Origin: Calothrix sp. NIES-4105
Lineage (GTDB): Bacteria; Cyanobacteriota; Cyanobacteriia; Cyanobacteriales; Nostocaceae
Assembly (NCBI RefSeq): GCF_002368415.1
Contig: NZ_AP018292.1
Location: 248,001 to 312,000, forward strand
Reading direction: 5' to 3'
Length of the DNA stretch: 64,000 bases
The notes below the pieces were generated by a model. The model made no database searches. It was not told where the DNA came from and saw only the letters and a list, made by a program, of their open reading frames with translations. Position numbers and translations under genes: made by a program. Of this stretch, positions 17,284 to 26,866 are shown in pieces (position 1 is the stretch's first letter; the number at the start of each line of letters is the position of its first letter).

Positions 17284-18075
17284 ATGAATCCAGAAACACA
17301 ACTGTTACACTATGAAGCTTTGTACAATCAAAGTCTTGCGCTACATAAATCAGGTTTATTAGAAGAAGCTATTGCATTTTACGATAAAACTATAGAAATT
17401 GAACCTGATATTTATATAGCTTGGTATGGTAGAGGTAGTGCGCTATATAGTTTAGGAAGATTAGAAGAAGCTCTTACATCTTATAGCAAAGCTGTAGAAA
17501 ATGAACCGGATTATTATATAGGTTGGCATAGTCTAGGTATTGTATTGAAATGTTTATTCATATTAGAAGAAGCTGTTACTTGTTTTAACAAAGCTGTAGA
17601 AATAAAGAGTGATTATTATAAAGCTTGGCAACTTTGAGGTGATGTATTAAAGGATTTAGGGAGATTAGGAGAGGCTGTTACATCCTATGATAAAGTTTTA
17701 GAGATTAAACCATTATTAAACGAAGTATGGTACAGTAGAGGTCTTGTTTTGAGAAGTATGGAAAGATTAGAGGAAGCTATTTCGTCCTTTGACAAAGCTG
17801 TAGAAATAAAGAGTGATTTATCAGAATGCTGGTACGACAGAGGTTATGTCCTATATGAACTAGAAAGGTTTGAAGATGCTATTACATCCATTGATAAAGC
17901 TATAAACCTTAAGCCTGATTTTCATGAAGCTTGGTATGTGCGAGGTCTAGCACTACATATGTTAGAGAGATTTGAACAAGCAATTACATCCTATGATGTA
18001 GCTTTGGAAATTAAACATAATGTAGAAGTTCTCCAAGAAGTTCGATACTTAGCGCTACAAAATTTAAAAAAATAA
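17284..18075 (+). pseudogene. TPR-repeat protein with an in-frame TGA
   Basis: From ATG 17284 (MNPETQLLHYEALYNQSLAL) the protein is a string of about seven tetratricopeptide repeats (pattern LEEAIxxYDKxxEIxPDxxxAWYxRGxxLxxLGR). A single TGA at 17635-17637 interrupts the frame where family sequence has R or another residue (AWQL*GDVLKDLGRLGEAV), and the frame then stays open to 18075. It could be a nonsense-mutated gene, or one rescued by readthrough. No GGCGCC lies in the gene. TPR proteins are protein-binding scaffolds; the partner is unknown. Confidence 0.7.
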
Positions 18076-18409
18076 AATAGATTGCTTTATAGAAAAGAAT
18101 TATTGGAACAAAAACAGGATTCGCTTATAAAACTCGTAACCATTACCAGTTTTACGTAGAGCGGCACCTGATAGCATATACATTGTCACATAACTATATA
18201 TAAGTATAAGGGTGAGATGGGCGCCTGTAATTTGCAAATATTTAGATATTTAAATGTCTGACTGTTTACGACTAGAGACACTGAATTGTATAGTGCTTTT
18301 AGTTAGGCGCCTATAGTTCTATACATTCTGTAACTATATATTAATGATTGGTGCCATATAAGTAATGCTACGATTAATGCTGGTTATTTTATACAGCTAA
18401 TTAAATATT
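18076..18409. repeat. Repeat region before the PEP-CTERM gene
   Basis: Contains the partner of the 13942-14015 repeat (18155-18228), octamer-like units (18237-18265) and GGCGCC at 18305. No gene. Confidence 0.5.
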
Positions 18410-18781
18410 ATGAGTCTTAAACGGATGATTAATTTGAATTGCGTCTTTAAGATTTGGTTAACAGCTTTTCTTGCCACCAGTGGAGCGTGGGTAGTTCTTG
18501 AAAGTGGCGCCAAAGCTCAAAGTGCAGGGACGATAACAATTAATAGCGGCAACATTGGTATTACTCAAAATGGAACTGTTGCCACTGATTCAATTACTAC
18601 TAATCGTAGTGATATTTCTGGTAATCCAACCAATTCAGTTTCTAACGGTGGTAACATCAGCATTACTGCTACTGCTGGTACCCTTACCTTAGTAAAAATC
18701 CCCGAACCAAGTTTTGTAGGGGGTATATTAGCAGTTGCTGGCGCCGCAGCAGTTTCAAGACTCAAGCATAAACGAAAATAA
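18410..18781 (+). CDS. Small PEP-CTERM exported protein (123 aa)
   Basis: The signal peptide spans about residues 1-36 (FKIWLTAFLATSGAWVVLES, cleavage near AKAQSA). The mature part is Gly/Asn/Thr-rich (GTITINSGNIGITQNGTVAT), resembling short beta-helix or exoprotein stretches. The tail is a textbook PEP-CTERM: PEPS, a hydrophobic helix (VGGILAVAGAAAVS), then basic RLKHKRK. Such tails are processed by exosortase, which is not encoded here. A fragment of the same 3' end lies at 21003-21048. Confidence 0.75.
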   Translation: MSLKRMINLNCVFKIWLTAFLATSGAWVVLESGAKAQSAGTITINSGNIGITQNGTVATDSITTNRSDISGNPTNSVSNGGNISITATAGTLTLVKIPEPSFVGGILAVAGAAAVSRLKHKRK

Positions 18782-19052
18782 TTGCAGGAGGCGCCTGTAA
18801 TTCAAGTACCGCGCATGTTTAAGTATCTAGGTATCTGTGAGTGTGGGCAAAACCAAACCATAGACATAAAAGTTAATTGTAAAGATAGAAGACCACAACG
18901 GACACGAGCAATAAATCGAGGTAGCTCTGCTATACATAGAGCAGGTGTTACTGATAACCAATTATTCCAAATTGCAAACGAAGTTTGTTCTGGAAGCAGT
19001 CGTTAGATTTCCGGCGCCATCTTACATATTATTGACTGGCGCCATACCACTA
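18782..19052. other. Repeat and duplicated sequence, no clear gene
   Basis: GGCGCCTGTAATTCAAGTAC at 18790 opens a segment repeated at 21057. The rest has a short open frame with no recognisable features. Confidence 0.4.
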
Positions 19053-19328
19053 CTATCTAGCTTCGCAGGAAATACCATCTCTATCCGCATCAAAGGAGCG
19101 TTTTGCGCTACGTGGAGTAAAACCAACGTGCGTTCTTAAATTCTTGAAACCTGCGCCCTTGCTGCTGCACAAGTTGAAAACCTAGACAAAGTTGCTTCGT
19201 TCCTGGCAATTGGTCAGGTATTAGCGTGCGTCCGAACCTTGAACTAATACAGCGAATGCAATTGCCATTGCTGCTTTGATTCCAATGTCAGTAACGTTAT
19301 GTAATTGAGAATGTTGAGATTTGAACAT
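19053..19328 (-). pseudogene. Degenerate copy of the Excalibur-domain protein
   Basis: From ATG 19328 the frame reads MFKSQHSQLHNVTDIGIKAA with a signal-like MAIAFAVLVQGS, then stops. Later frames encode VGFTPRSAKRSFDADRDGIS at 19053. It aligns along its whole length with the intact gene at 21988. The frame breaks about one third of the way in. Confidence 0.7.
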
Positions 19329-19368
19329 GGTAGATAACGGGTAATGCATAAGTACCTTGATAAAAGTA

Positions 19369-20283
19369 TTAATCAATATTAATTTGATAATCGTAGTCAG
19401 CAGCAGCAGCAAACATGCGCGCGATAACGATCACATAATCGGCAGCATATTCATTGAAATCAACTTTTCGCGCATGTGATGAGTAGGCAAGTCGTGCCAT
19501 GTTGTAATTAATCAGGTCATGGGGCAAATGCAGTTCGCCTTTTAATTCATCAGTACTAATATGGTATTCATCCGCAGCATGGTAATGTACATCGAACCAA
19601 GCGCGCAGAATCCCACTTGACAACAGTTGATTACCTTTCTCCGAATCAATTACAATCTCACTTGCAGCAATTGCCGCAAATTCGGTACTCAGCATTCCCA
19701 AAAGCGCATTACACATGTCTGATTCAGTATGAATAATCCGATTTAATTTAATAATTGGTTCGCTAGTTTCAACTACATTCAATAGTTCTGCACCATTCAT
19801 TGTTAATCGATACGAAGACGGTTGCAAAATACCAAAATTCACCATCATCTCTCTCCAATATTCAAGATGACTACGTTCCTCAATAGCATAGTCCTTTACA
19901 ATACCATTAACCCCATGCTCAAGTGATGCGGCAATACGCTCGCGCTGCGTTGTCGTATAATTAAATAAAAACAATAGATCTCGACTTGATTTATTATCCG
20001 TATTATAAAATTGTGTGAGAAATTTCTTTACATTCCTGATGATTGTACGCGGAAAAGTTCGCACTATGCTCCAGTAAATCAAGGAAAACATTATAAAAGA
20101 TTTGTAATCACCATCACTCATCCCTTTTATTACTTTGGTACCAGCAACTATGTCTTTGAATTTATTGTACAATTCAAGCAATTCTCTTGGAAATTCTGTA
20201 ATTAAACCCAATTCTTCAATTAAAAGTTTTCCTTGACGGAATTCTAACAAAGTAATAGGCGGTTTATTCGATACTGTTTGCAT
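19369..20283 (-). CDS. Unknown helical protein (304 aa)
   Basis: The intact frame is read from ATG 20283. The sequence is almost all helical, without a signal peptide. Two segments have spaced acidic and histidine residues (DYAIEERSHLEYWREMMVNF and WFDVHYHAADEYHISTDEL), which is a pattern seen in heme-oxygenase-like diiron proteins. This is only a suggestion, since I cannot align it reliably. The C-terminus (FNEYAADYVIVIARMFAAAA) is another helix. The gene has several GCGCGC-type runs but no GGCGCC. It stands alone between two copies of the Excalibur segment. Confidence 0.6.
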   Translation of the reverse strand: MQTVSNKPPITLLEFRQGKLLIEELGLITEFPRELLELYNKFKDIVAGTKVIKGMSDGDYKSFIMFSLIYWSIVRTFPRTIIRNVKKFLTQFYNTDNKSSRDLLFLFNYTTTQRERIAASLEHGVNGIVKDYAIEERSHLEYWREMMVNFGILQPSSYRLTMNGAELLNVVETSEPIIKLNRIIHTESDMCNALLGMLSTEFAAIAASEIVIDSEKGNQLLSSGILRAWFDVHYHAADEYHISTDELKGELHLPHDLINYNMARLAYSSHARKVDFNEYAADYVIVIARMFAAAADYDYQINID

Positions 20284-21252
20284 TTGTTAATCCTGATAAA
20301 CATTAATACTAAAATACTCACACTTTTATTTAAATAGCAATATTCTCTTATTAAAAATTTATTAATAAAAGGGAATAGGGAATGGGGAACAGGGAAAAGC
20401 TCTCTGCTTTCATACTTCTATCTTAAAACTAATTGTTCTTTCAGTAATAATACTACTTTATGAACAATACTTTTAAGTATAGTAGAATAAATTTTGTAAC
20501 AACGATTATTGCGAATAGATAAACTTTGTAAAGCAAAGTTATTAAAGTTATACTTAAATTGAAGTACTGTTTTTAATAATATTGCTACTTAAGAGCGTAT
20601 TAGCTTTCACACTATTCCGTCACATTATATACATGGGTACTAGTATGATATTAGCTTGATATGTAATTGCTAGTTTGTGATTTTGATCAACGGTGCCTAT
20701 TTTCGTAAATCACATATTTGTATCCACTTTTATAAATCTAACAGAATGTAGAAAAATATTTGAATAATTTCCGTAACTCCCGAAACCTTGTATGTAGTCA
20801 TCGGTGTAAGCAACTACATTAAACAATTACAATTATGCCTACTACATTTGCGACTCTTCAAGTTGGTTCTACAGGCACCCATAATTAAGTACTTAGATAT
20901 TTAAGTACTTAAGTATTTATGAATGTTGGGCGCCTGCTCATGTATTATTGGAACGGCGCCTATAAAAGGAACAATAATATGGAAGTAAGGCATATTAGCT
21001 GTAAAAGAGCGCCGCAGTAGTTTCAAGACTCAAGCACAAACGAAAATAATAGATGGGGCGCCTGTAATTCAAGTACCGCGCATGTTTAAGTATCTGGGTA
21101 TCTGTGAGTGTTGGGCGCCAATTATAAAATTAAAGACGAGTAAGCCATCCAGATAAAGTCAAATCAACCATAGAATCAAGAGAGTTAGAAATGCTACAAT
21201 TGCTCCCATCCTGATTTGGTTATGAAATAATTGACGCAATTTTTATACATCT
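20284..21252. other. Long gene-free region with repeats and relics
   Basis: 20640-20720 matches 13180-13260 (GATCAACGGTGCCTAT here, GATCAACGGCGCCTAT there). 20835-20888 encodes a short MPTTFATLQVGSTGTHN, possibly the start of a truncated peptidoglycan-binding-type gene. 20887-20918 is a perfect four-unit octamer array. 21003-21048 is the 3' end of a PEP-CTERM gene like 18410-18781. 21057-21115 repeats 18790-18850. Confidence 0.55.
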
Positions 21253-21936
21253 ATGAGTAATTTTTGTTTAGGTTCTGCTAGTAAATATTTTCTCTACTGT
21301 AGTCTTGCAATTTCAAGCATAGGGGTAGGTATAGCTCCTTCACTTGCTCAAGTAGAAGTACCATTTAACGCGGTTTACGATTTATCGCTATTAGCTACAC
21401 CTATTACAACTGAAGTTGTTTCTGAACCTGTTCTCAAAGTGACTGCTACAGGTACGAGTGTAGATGCTCCCTACGGTTTGACTAATATCGCGCGCTCAAG
21501 TTATAGTCGATTTGACTTTACGACTCGTATCAGAACAGAGATACCAGATGCAGCACAATTTGGTTTAAACGGCTTACCTATTCTCACTGATAGTTTTTTT
21601 GGAAGTGGTGATAATAAATTGTTTGGAACAAGTAAATTGGCTGTGGTGCCTGACCTGCAAGAGCTAACAGCATTAGGTGAGGGGACTTTTACTATCACTG
21701 GAGGTACTGGTCAATTTGCGTCGGCTTTTGGTACGCTTCAGATTTTAAATACATATACACTAAATTCAGACCCAACACGAACTGTAGCAGTCCGTTCTTC
21801 TATAAGTGGTTCTATTCAAACCTCCCAGAAAGTTTCGGAACCGAATTATTGTATTGGTGTTGCATTTTTATTTTGTGGCGCCAGTTTATTTCTAAAACAA
21901 CGGCGCAAATCAATACTCTTACAATGTAAAGCCTGA
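21253..21936 (+). CDS. Exported PEP-CTERM-like protein (227 aa)
   Basis: The signal peptide (about 1-32, YFLYCSLAISSIGVGIAPSL, cleavage near LAQ) is followed by a beta-rich mature part containing a barrel-like motif (GEGTFTITGGTGQFASAFGT) known from secreted cyanobacterial proteins of unknown function. The C-terminus (VSEPNYCIGVAFLFCGASLF, then LKQRRKS) is a PEP-CTERM-type tail. It was probably inserted between the two halves of a duplicated segment. Two GGCGCC sites lie near its end. Confidence 0.7.
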   Translation: MSNFCLGSASKYFLYCSLAISSIGVGIAPSLAQVEVPFNAVYDLSLLATPITTEVVSEPVLKVTATGTSVDAPYGLTNIARSSYSRFDFTTRIRTEIPDAAQFGLNGLPILTDSFFGSGDNKLFGTSKLAVVPDLQELTALGEGTFTITGGTGQFASAFGTLQILNTYTLNSDPTRTVAVRSSISGSIQTSQKVSEPNYCIGVAFLFCGASLFLKQRRKSILLQCKA

Positions 21937-21987
21937 ATAATTGGCGCCATACTATATCGTTACCAACTGGCGCCATACATACTACTA

Positions 21988-22308
21988 TTATCTAGCTTCG
22001 CAGGAAATACCATCTCTATCCGCGTCGAACGAACGTTTAGCACTACGTGGAGTAAAACCAACGCGCGTTCTTAAACTCTTAAAACCTGCTTTATTAGCTG
22101 CTGCACAAGTTGAAAATCTAGATAAAGTTGCTTCGTTTCGAGCAATCTGAGAAGTGCTGGCTAAGACCGAACCTTGAATTGATACAGCGAATGCGATCGC
22201 CATTACTGCTTTAATCGCGATGTCAGTAACGTTGTGTTGTTGAGAATGTTGGGATTTTAACATGGTAGATAACGAGTAATGTATAAGTACAAATACGGAG
22301 TACTTCAC
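21988..22308 (-). CDS. Secreted Excalibur-domain protein
   Basis: The C-terminus GFTPRSAKRSFDADRDGISC matches the Excalibur calcium-binding motif (DxDxDGxxCE). The N-terminal third has a signal peptide (IKAVMAIAFAVSIQGSVLA). The frame opens with GTG at 22308; the internal ATG at 22263 matches the start of the degenerate paralogue at 19328 and may be the true start (about 91 aa). The middle contains a cysteine (STCAAANKAG) that may pair with the terminal one. Likely an extracellular small protein. Confidence 0.75.
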   Translation of the reverse strand: MKYSVFVLIHYSLSTMLKSQHSQQHNVTDIAIKAVMAIAFAVSIQGSVLASTSQIARNEATLSRFSTCAAANKAGFKSLRTRVGFTPRSAKRSFDADRDGISCEAR

Positions 22309-22596
22309 CTAAGATGCTAAATCCGGACGAAGATGATAGATTTTTTAGAAGCGGTTATTTCTGCCTTGTTCATATATAACTATCTACCATGTCTGATAGG
22401 CGCCTTAACCTTAATACATAAATACTGAAGTACCTAAGTATTGCTAAGATTGGCGCCTATAAAATGTTTAGGCGTAAAAACAAGCGTTAGCAAGATGTTT
22501 TACTAATAACTATCTGTTGTATCTCATCATTTATGAAGTTTACTTTTAAAATTTTCACGACGTAATTCACTACTTAAAGTCTTTTCTTCAGGGTCA
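22309..22596. other. Short intergenic region with octamer units
   Basis: Octamer-like units at 22424-22450 lie between two GGCGCC sites. No gene is seen. Confidence 0.35.
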
Positions 22597-22863
22597 TTAA
22601 CGTGCGCCACAACATATAATCTTACAATCAAATTTTCCATCATCCTCAGCTTTTACTTCCGCAAGTAAAGCTAAGTAAGGTTCGTCTGCATTTTCAGAAT
22701 CTTTGTTTTCCGGTGCCCCGAAAGTCAAGGTAAAGATATTTTCACCAGCTAATGGTTCATGTATAACTTTTATAAGTGGTTCATCATCACTTGTAAGCAG
22801 TGCATGTAAAGCATGAATTGCAATTGTTTTCAGCGTTTTAATATTATCGTTCACTTGAAACAC
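22597..22863 (-). CDS. Unknown small protein (88 aa)
   Basis: An open frame from ATG 22863 with no close rival. Acidic, with a helical first half (TLKTIAIHALHALLTSDDEP) and a strand-rich second half ending in CKIICCGAR. No family is recognised. A weak promoter-like AT-rich region lies upstream. Confidence 0.45.
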   Translation of the reverse strand: MFQVNDNIKTLKTIAIHALHALLTSDDEPLIKVIHEPLAGENIFTLTFGAPENKDSENADEPYLALLAEVKAEDDGKFDCKIICCGAR

Positions 22864-23088
22864 TCAGTATAAGTAGATTAATTATATTAGGGGAGGTTAA
22901 AAGCGCATGGTTCTTTTAGACTACGGGGACAACTATCCGGCATTTTTGTAAGGCGCCACTAAAAGTGCTAAGGATGAAGTTACACAGACGGATGGTAATT
23001 ACAAGTACTTCCAATGCAAAAATTAGCACCCGCACGGTAGCTTGCATAGTTTAACCAGTGGAATATAAAACGTCAAGAGATAGGCGCC

Positions 23089-23580
23089 CTATTTATTATC
23101 CGTAGGACAAACAGCCCACGCGCTTGAAGAAGATGGTGTAATAGTTGGCGCCGCTGTCACAAGTTCAACATCACCGTTACTAGTTCTTACAAATCCTTGT
23201 GCTTCAATAATTGGAGGGTTGATTTCTGGTGGAGAGACATGAGCCGATACAGGGGAAGTTTCCCTGTTAATTGAGACGAGCGCGCGATAATTACTTGTAC
23301 CTGGTATCATATCCAAAGGACTAGGAGAAAGACTACCGCGTCCGGTAACAATAAATTCAGGTAAGGGCTTATCGTTAGGATACTTGGGGCAAATTTGAAA
23401 TAAAAACTTTGTGGGGTCAATTCGTGAAAAATCTGGTGAAAAATTTGACGAAGGGGCATTTTCTGAATATCTACTGACATTTTCTGGGCGCATCATTTGA
23501 GCATTAGCTTCTGTGGATGCCAGTACTGTGAAAGTGGTAAAAGTAAGCAGTAACTTCTCAAACGTAGTTCTAATAGGCAT
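23089..23580 (-). CDS. Exported protein like the C-terminal domain of TPS exoproteins (163 aa)
   Basis: I chose ATG 23580 because AGGTG precedes it. It begins a clean signal peptide (MPIRTTFEKLLLTFTTFTVL, cleavage after EANA). The mature part resembles the end of cyanobacterial filamentous-hemagglutinin-type proteins: a cysteine then FIVTGRGSLSPSP, later IIEAQGFVRTSNGDVELVTA, then PTITP and a final cysteine. Here the domain stands alone without the beta-helix. A second, disrupted copy lies next door on both sides of IscB cassette 2. Confidence 0.65.
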   Translation of the reverse strand: MPIRTTFEKLLLTFTTFTVLASTEANAQMMRPENVSRYSENAPSSNFSPDFSRIDPTKFLFQICPKYPNDKPLPEFIVTGRGSLSPSPLDMIPGTSNYRALVSINRETSPVSAHVSPPEINPPIIEAQGFVRTSNGDVELVTAAPTITPSSSSAWAVCPTDNK

Positions 23581-23736
23581 TATTACACCTGATTTATAAA
23601 TAAGGCTTTTATACAACTATTTCTCGTAACTATAAATTTATGCAATTTAATAAAAATTAATAATTTATTTATGCAAAAATAATTTAAATATAAACTAGAG
23701 ATTATTGTTAGAATAAACATTAGAGATATGACCGAG

Positions 23737-23814
23737 CTTTAGGGAAGTTTTATTATCAATTGTCACTAGTGTACGATAATTACTAGTACCTGGCATCATC
23801 TCAAGAGGGCTGAC
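23737..23814 (-). pseudogene. Fragment of a TPS-like C-terminal gene, cut by IscB cassette 2
   Basis: On the minus strand it reads SPLEMMPGTSNYRTLVTIDN, matching SPLDMIPGTSNYRALVSINR of the neighbouring gene. The other side of the insertion (25422-25470) reads DKPL then IITGRGSLSP. The cassette thus split a paralogue of 23089-23580. Confidence 0.7.
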
Positions 23815-24075
23815 GTAACGGGAAAACAGAATAATTAGGAGCAATTCTAATAATTCCGGGTTATGTCCAGACTTAGCGTAGAACTGTTCTTTCTACGTTA
23901 GGGGTAAAACCCTTTTAGTCCGCTTACAGGTCATGACTTAATGAGGTTAGCCAGTCTCAAGCGTCGGTCAAGGATGAAAGCGATTTTTCCCACTATCGTT
24001 GAACCGAAGACTATAAACAAGCCTGTAAGCTGTGTCGAGGCAAACGTTACCCAGTAATGGAGACTAGTCACAACC
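23815..24075 (+). ncRNA. IscB-associated omegaRNA, copy 2
   Basis: Same conserved blocks as copy 1, with few substitutions. The predicted guide lies at 23799-23814 (TCTCAAGAGGGCTGAC), inside the disrupted TPS-like gene. Confidence 0.8.
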
Positions 24076-25410
24076 ATGACTACCAATTTAATTTTCGTAC
24101 TTGATAGTGATAAAAAACCATTAACAATGTGTACTGCTGGATTAGCAAGAAAACTTTTAGATAGTCAAAAAGCAGCACTATTTAAATGGTTTCCAGCAAC
24201 AATCATTCTCAAAAAATCAGTAGCGGAATTACCATTGCCTTATTTAGAATTACGTATCGACCCTGGTTCAAAATTTACTGGCATTGCTCTTGTGGAAATT
24301 GCCACAGAAACAATTGTTTGGGCAATGGAATTGGAACATCGTGGACTATCAATTTCTGAAAATTTAACAGCAAGGTCAAACGTTCGACGCGCACGACGAA
24401 ATAGAAATACTAGATATCGAAAAGAGCGATCAAACCGCAAAAAACAACCTGGTTGGCTACCTCCAAGTCTTCAACACCGAGTGGATACAACTATGACTTG
24501 GATAAGACGTATTATTAAACTGGCACCAATAAAAAGTATTGCAGTTGAACGTGTCAAATTTGACATGCAAAAGATAGAAAACCCCGAAATAGAAGGCATT
24601 GAATATCAACAAGGCACTTTACACGGGTACACCTTAAGGGAAGCGCTGTTAGAACATTGGGGTAGAAAATGTGCTTACTGTGATGCTGTTAATGTGCCTC
24701 TAGAGATTGAACATATTCGACCAAAATCTAAGGGTGGGTCAGACAGATTCAATAATTTAACACTGTCTTGCCGCCAATGTAATCAAAATAAAAACAATCA
24801 ATCAATAGAGGAATTCTTGAAAAATGACCCAATTCGATTAGACCATATCAAAAAATACCAGAAAGAAAGTCTTCGAGATGCTGCTTGTGTCAATTCAACG
24901 CGAAATAAATTATTTGAGTCATTGACACATTTTGATATTCCTGTGCATACTGGTTCAGGCGCCCATACTAAAATGATGCGTATAAAATCAAATTTGCCCA
25001 AAACTCATTTTATTGATGCAGGATGTGTAAATGCTTCAAGGGAAGTAACATTAAAAACTCTTCAGCCACTACGAGTAAAATGTAATGGGCATGGGAATCG
25101 TCAATTTATGACAATGGATAAACATGGTTTCCCTCGTAAAGATTACGCACCAAAACACGTTAGGAAAGATTGGAAAGCTGGTGATATCATCAAAGTCAAG
25201 AAAAAAGACGGTACATCAGTATTAGGACGTGTAAAGAAAGCGGCGAAAACACTGGCATTTATTTCATTTGAAGGTAAAGAAACAAGCTTTAGTCCCAAAA
25301 ATACCAAACCTATTCATCGGTCTTGTGGGTATCGGTATTCTTTCACTACTATTGACTCTGTTAACGAAGTTTGTCCGAAGGACGAATTACTCAAAAAAAC
25401 TGCTACCTAA
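24076..25410 (+). CDS. iscB: IscB RNA-guided nuclease (444 aa, intact)
   Basis: Same domain order as the copy at 2847: PLMP domain, RuvC-I (RIDPGSKFTGIAL), bridge helix, RuvC-II (SIAVERVKFD), HNH with CAYC, EIEHIRPKSKGG and CRQC, and RuvC-III (HFIDAGCVNA). All expected catalytic residues are present. The C-terminus (VNEVCPKDELLKKTAT) differs from copy 1 because the right-end repeats are shorter. The site that is GGCGCC in copies 1 and 3 (LAPIKS codons) is GGCACC here. Confidence 0.93.
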   Translation: MTTNLIFVLDSDKKPLTMCTAGLARKLLDSQKAALFKWFPATIILKKSVAELPLPYLELRIDPGSKFTGIALVEIATETIVWAMELEHRGLSISENLTARSNVRRARRNRNTRYRKERSNRKKQPGWLPPSLQHRVDTTMTWIRRIIKLAPIKSIAVERVKFDMQKIENPEIEGIEYQQGTLHGYTLREALLEHWGRKCAYCDAVNVPLEIEHIRPKSKGGSDRFNNLTLSCRQCNQNKNNQSIEEFLKNDPIRLDHIKKYQKESLRDAACVNSTRNKLFESLTHFDIPVHTGSGAHTKMMRIKSNLPKTHFIDAGCVNASREVTLKTLQPLRVKCNGHGNRQFMTMDKHGFPRKDYAPKHVRKDWKAGDIIKVKKKDGTSVLGRVKKAAKTLAFISFEGKETSFSPKNTKPIHRSCGYRYSFTTIDSVNEVCPKDELLKKTAT

Positions 25411-25421
25411 TAATATGGGAG

Positions 25422-25470
25422 AAAGACTACCGCGTCCGGTAATAATAAATTAAAGTAAGGGCTTATCGTC
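25422..25470 (-). pseudogene. Second fragment of the split TPS-like gene
   Basis: Minus strand reads IITGRGSLSP preceded by DKPL with a short lesion between them; it continues the fragment at 23737-23814. Confidence 0.6.
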
Positions 25471-25625
25471 TAGATGATTGTTAAAATAAATACTACTGAT
25501 AACTAATAATAAGCATTATTTCTTAGTTAATCACTCTAAAATTTCTGTAGCTTTTGTATTGATAATTATACTGGTACATAATTTGTATTACTTTCCGGCG
25601 CCCTTATTACCAATACACAGGCGCC

Positions 25626-25817
25626 CTATCCTAGCTGCTCTAACCATTTCCTACCTGTAGCTTCTGCCGCGCGGGCGGAGTAATAAGTTTTCTTCTCACC
25701 ATATACGGCGCCTTCCTTGCTTAATATCCTAAACTGCCAAGAATGCGCGCGGGTGTAAAACACCATCAACATATAGCCATTGATAATTGTAACTGTCTCT
25801 ATTACCGTTTTATCCAT
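25626..25817 (-). CDS. Unknown small protein (63 aa)
   Basis: The compact frame from ATG 25817 looks like a folded alpha/beta mini-protein: TVIETVTIINGYMLMVFYTR, then WQFRILSKEGAVYGEKKTYY and a helix ARAAEATGRKWLEQLG. It contains an internal GGCGCC. The pattern (strand, strand, K-S/E-G, helix with regular alanines) is seen in small plasmid-encoded proteins of unknown role. No family is assigned. Confidence 0.5.
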   Translation of the reverse strand: MDKTVIETVTIINGYMLMVFYTRAHSWQFRILSKEGAVYGEKKTYYSARAAEATGRKWLEQLG

Positions 25818-26060
25818 GAAGGATATTTTAAAGCAAGTAACTAATATATTTCACTTTGACTCAAACTATTATTTGTAGTTCTAACTACTAATCGCTTACC
25901 TGCTTTATCGGCTTGTAACCAAGCCGAAGACAATTGTACAAGTATAAAACTTTGCTAGCAACGATTAGATTATACTTATAAAAACAAGATAATAAAATAA
26001 AGGCAGGCACCTGTACTAAATATCTAGATGTTTAAATATCTAAGTACTTGGATACTCGCG

Positions 26061-26397
26061 TTAATCGGAGTCAGGTATTAAATCATCGATAAATTCATCA
26101 GATAGGTTTGCCTCTTTTTCTCTAACAGCGATTTGATACCATTCATAAATATGAAGTATCCAACCGCGATTTATGCGCTCCTCCGGTGCCAGTTATTTTA
26201 TTATTCTTAACTTTGAACACGATAACATCTTCTTTTCTCTGCCTTCTTCCGCTTACTTCATCTCTAAAGCTATATTCAAAATTAATACTTCCATCTTCCT
26301 GTTTATCAAACCAAGTCTTTCTAAAATCCAGTTGATATAATTTATCATCGGGCTTAACTTCTGATGGTTTTAAATCAGGAATATATATCCAAGGCAT
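26061..26397 (-). pseudogene. Unknown protein (about 110 aa), frameshifted
   Basis: ATG 26397 begins MPWIYIPDLKPSEVKPDDKL and stays open to 26143. Its last 12 residues look unnatural. From about 26190 a different frame reads APEERINRGWILHIYEWYQI, AVREKEANLSDEFIDDLIPD and ends at 26061. That acidic tail looks like the real C-terminus. A one-base shift in the GGCACCGGAGGAGCG region would join both parts. Family unknown. Confidence 0.5.
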
Positions 26398-26866
26398 AAT
26401 TGTAATTATCTGTATCTAATATTATTATTGCATCTGCGCGCTAATTACGGCGCCTAGTATTTTAATAGTACATTAGCTTTGTCTATCTACGTCTATTATT
26501 AATTGGGTACGGCGCCAATCAATGCACTTGGTGTCAGCCTCGGAAATGCCTCAAAGTGTACCAATACAGGCGCCGAACAATTACTTTACTACCATATGTA
26601 ATGCAAACAGGTGGTAATTACTGAGGACTGAAGCGAAGTAACTAGCACCCGATAACGCACAACTGGCGCTTTTTTTACAAATTGATATACCAAATGTCAA
26701 GATACAGGCGCCTGTATGGGTACCGCTAGTACTAAAAACTCAATCAACGTAATTTTTTTATTTAATTTGCTTTCTTTTAAAGATTTTTGTTACAAACTCT
26801 GATATATTTGAGTAGTCTATAATAATTTTGGTAAGTCAATTAAAATTGATACATAGGAGATATAAA
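26398..26866. other. Gene-free stretch with five GGCGCC-type sites
   Basis: AT-rich sequence with GGCGCC near 26449, 26512, 26569 and 26706. The start region of the SMR gene (TTGACAA-like sequence not clear) lies at the end. No gene is seen. Confidence 0.35.

Larger units (their letters stand above)
23815..25421 (+). mobile_element. IS200/IS605-related IscB cassette, copy 2
   Basis: The left end GTAACGGGAAAAC and the right end AATATGGGAG were set by comparison. It lacks the extra right-end repeats present in copies 1 and 3, so it is shorter. Comparing the two flanks with the intact gene (23089-23580) places the insertion at a site reading GGACTAGGAGAAAG in that gene. Confidence 0.75.

Noticed and set aside
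18782-19139. Two short plus-strand frames
   Set aside because: The first begins in the repeat and the second lies over the Excalibur pseudogene; neither has a ribosome site.
22190-22205. HIP1 octamer GCGATCGC
   Set aside because: A single site in the Excalibur gene; not enough to claim HIP1 enrichment.
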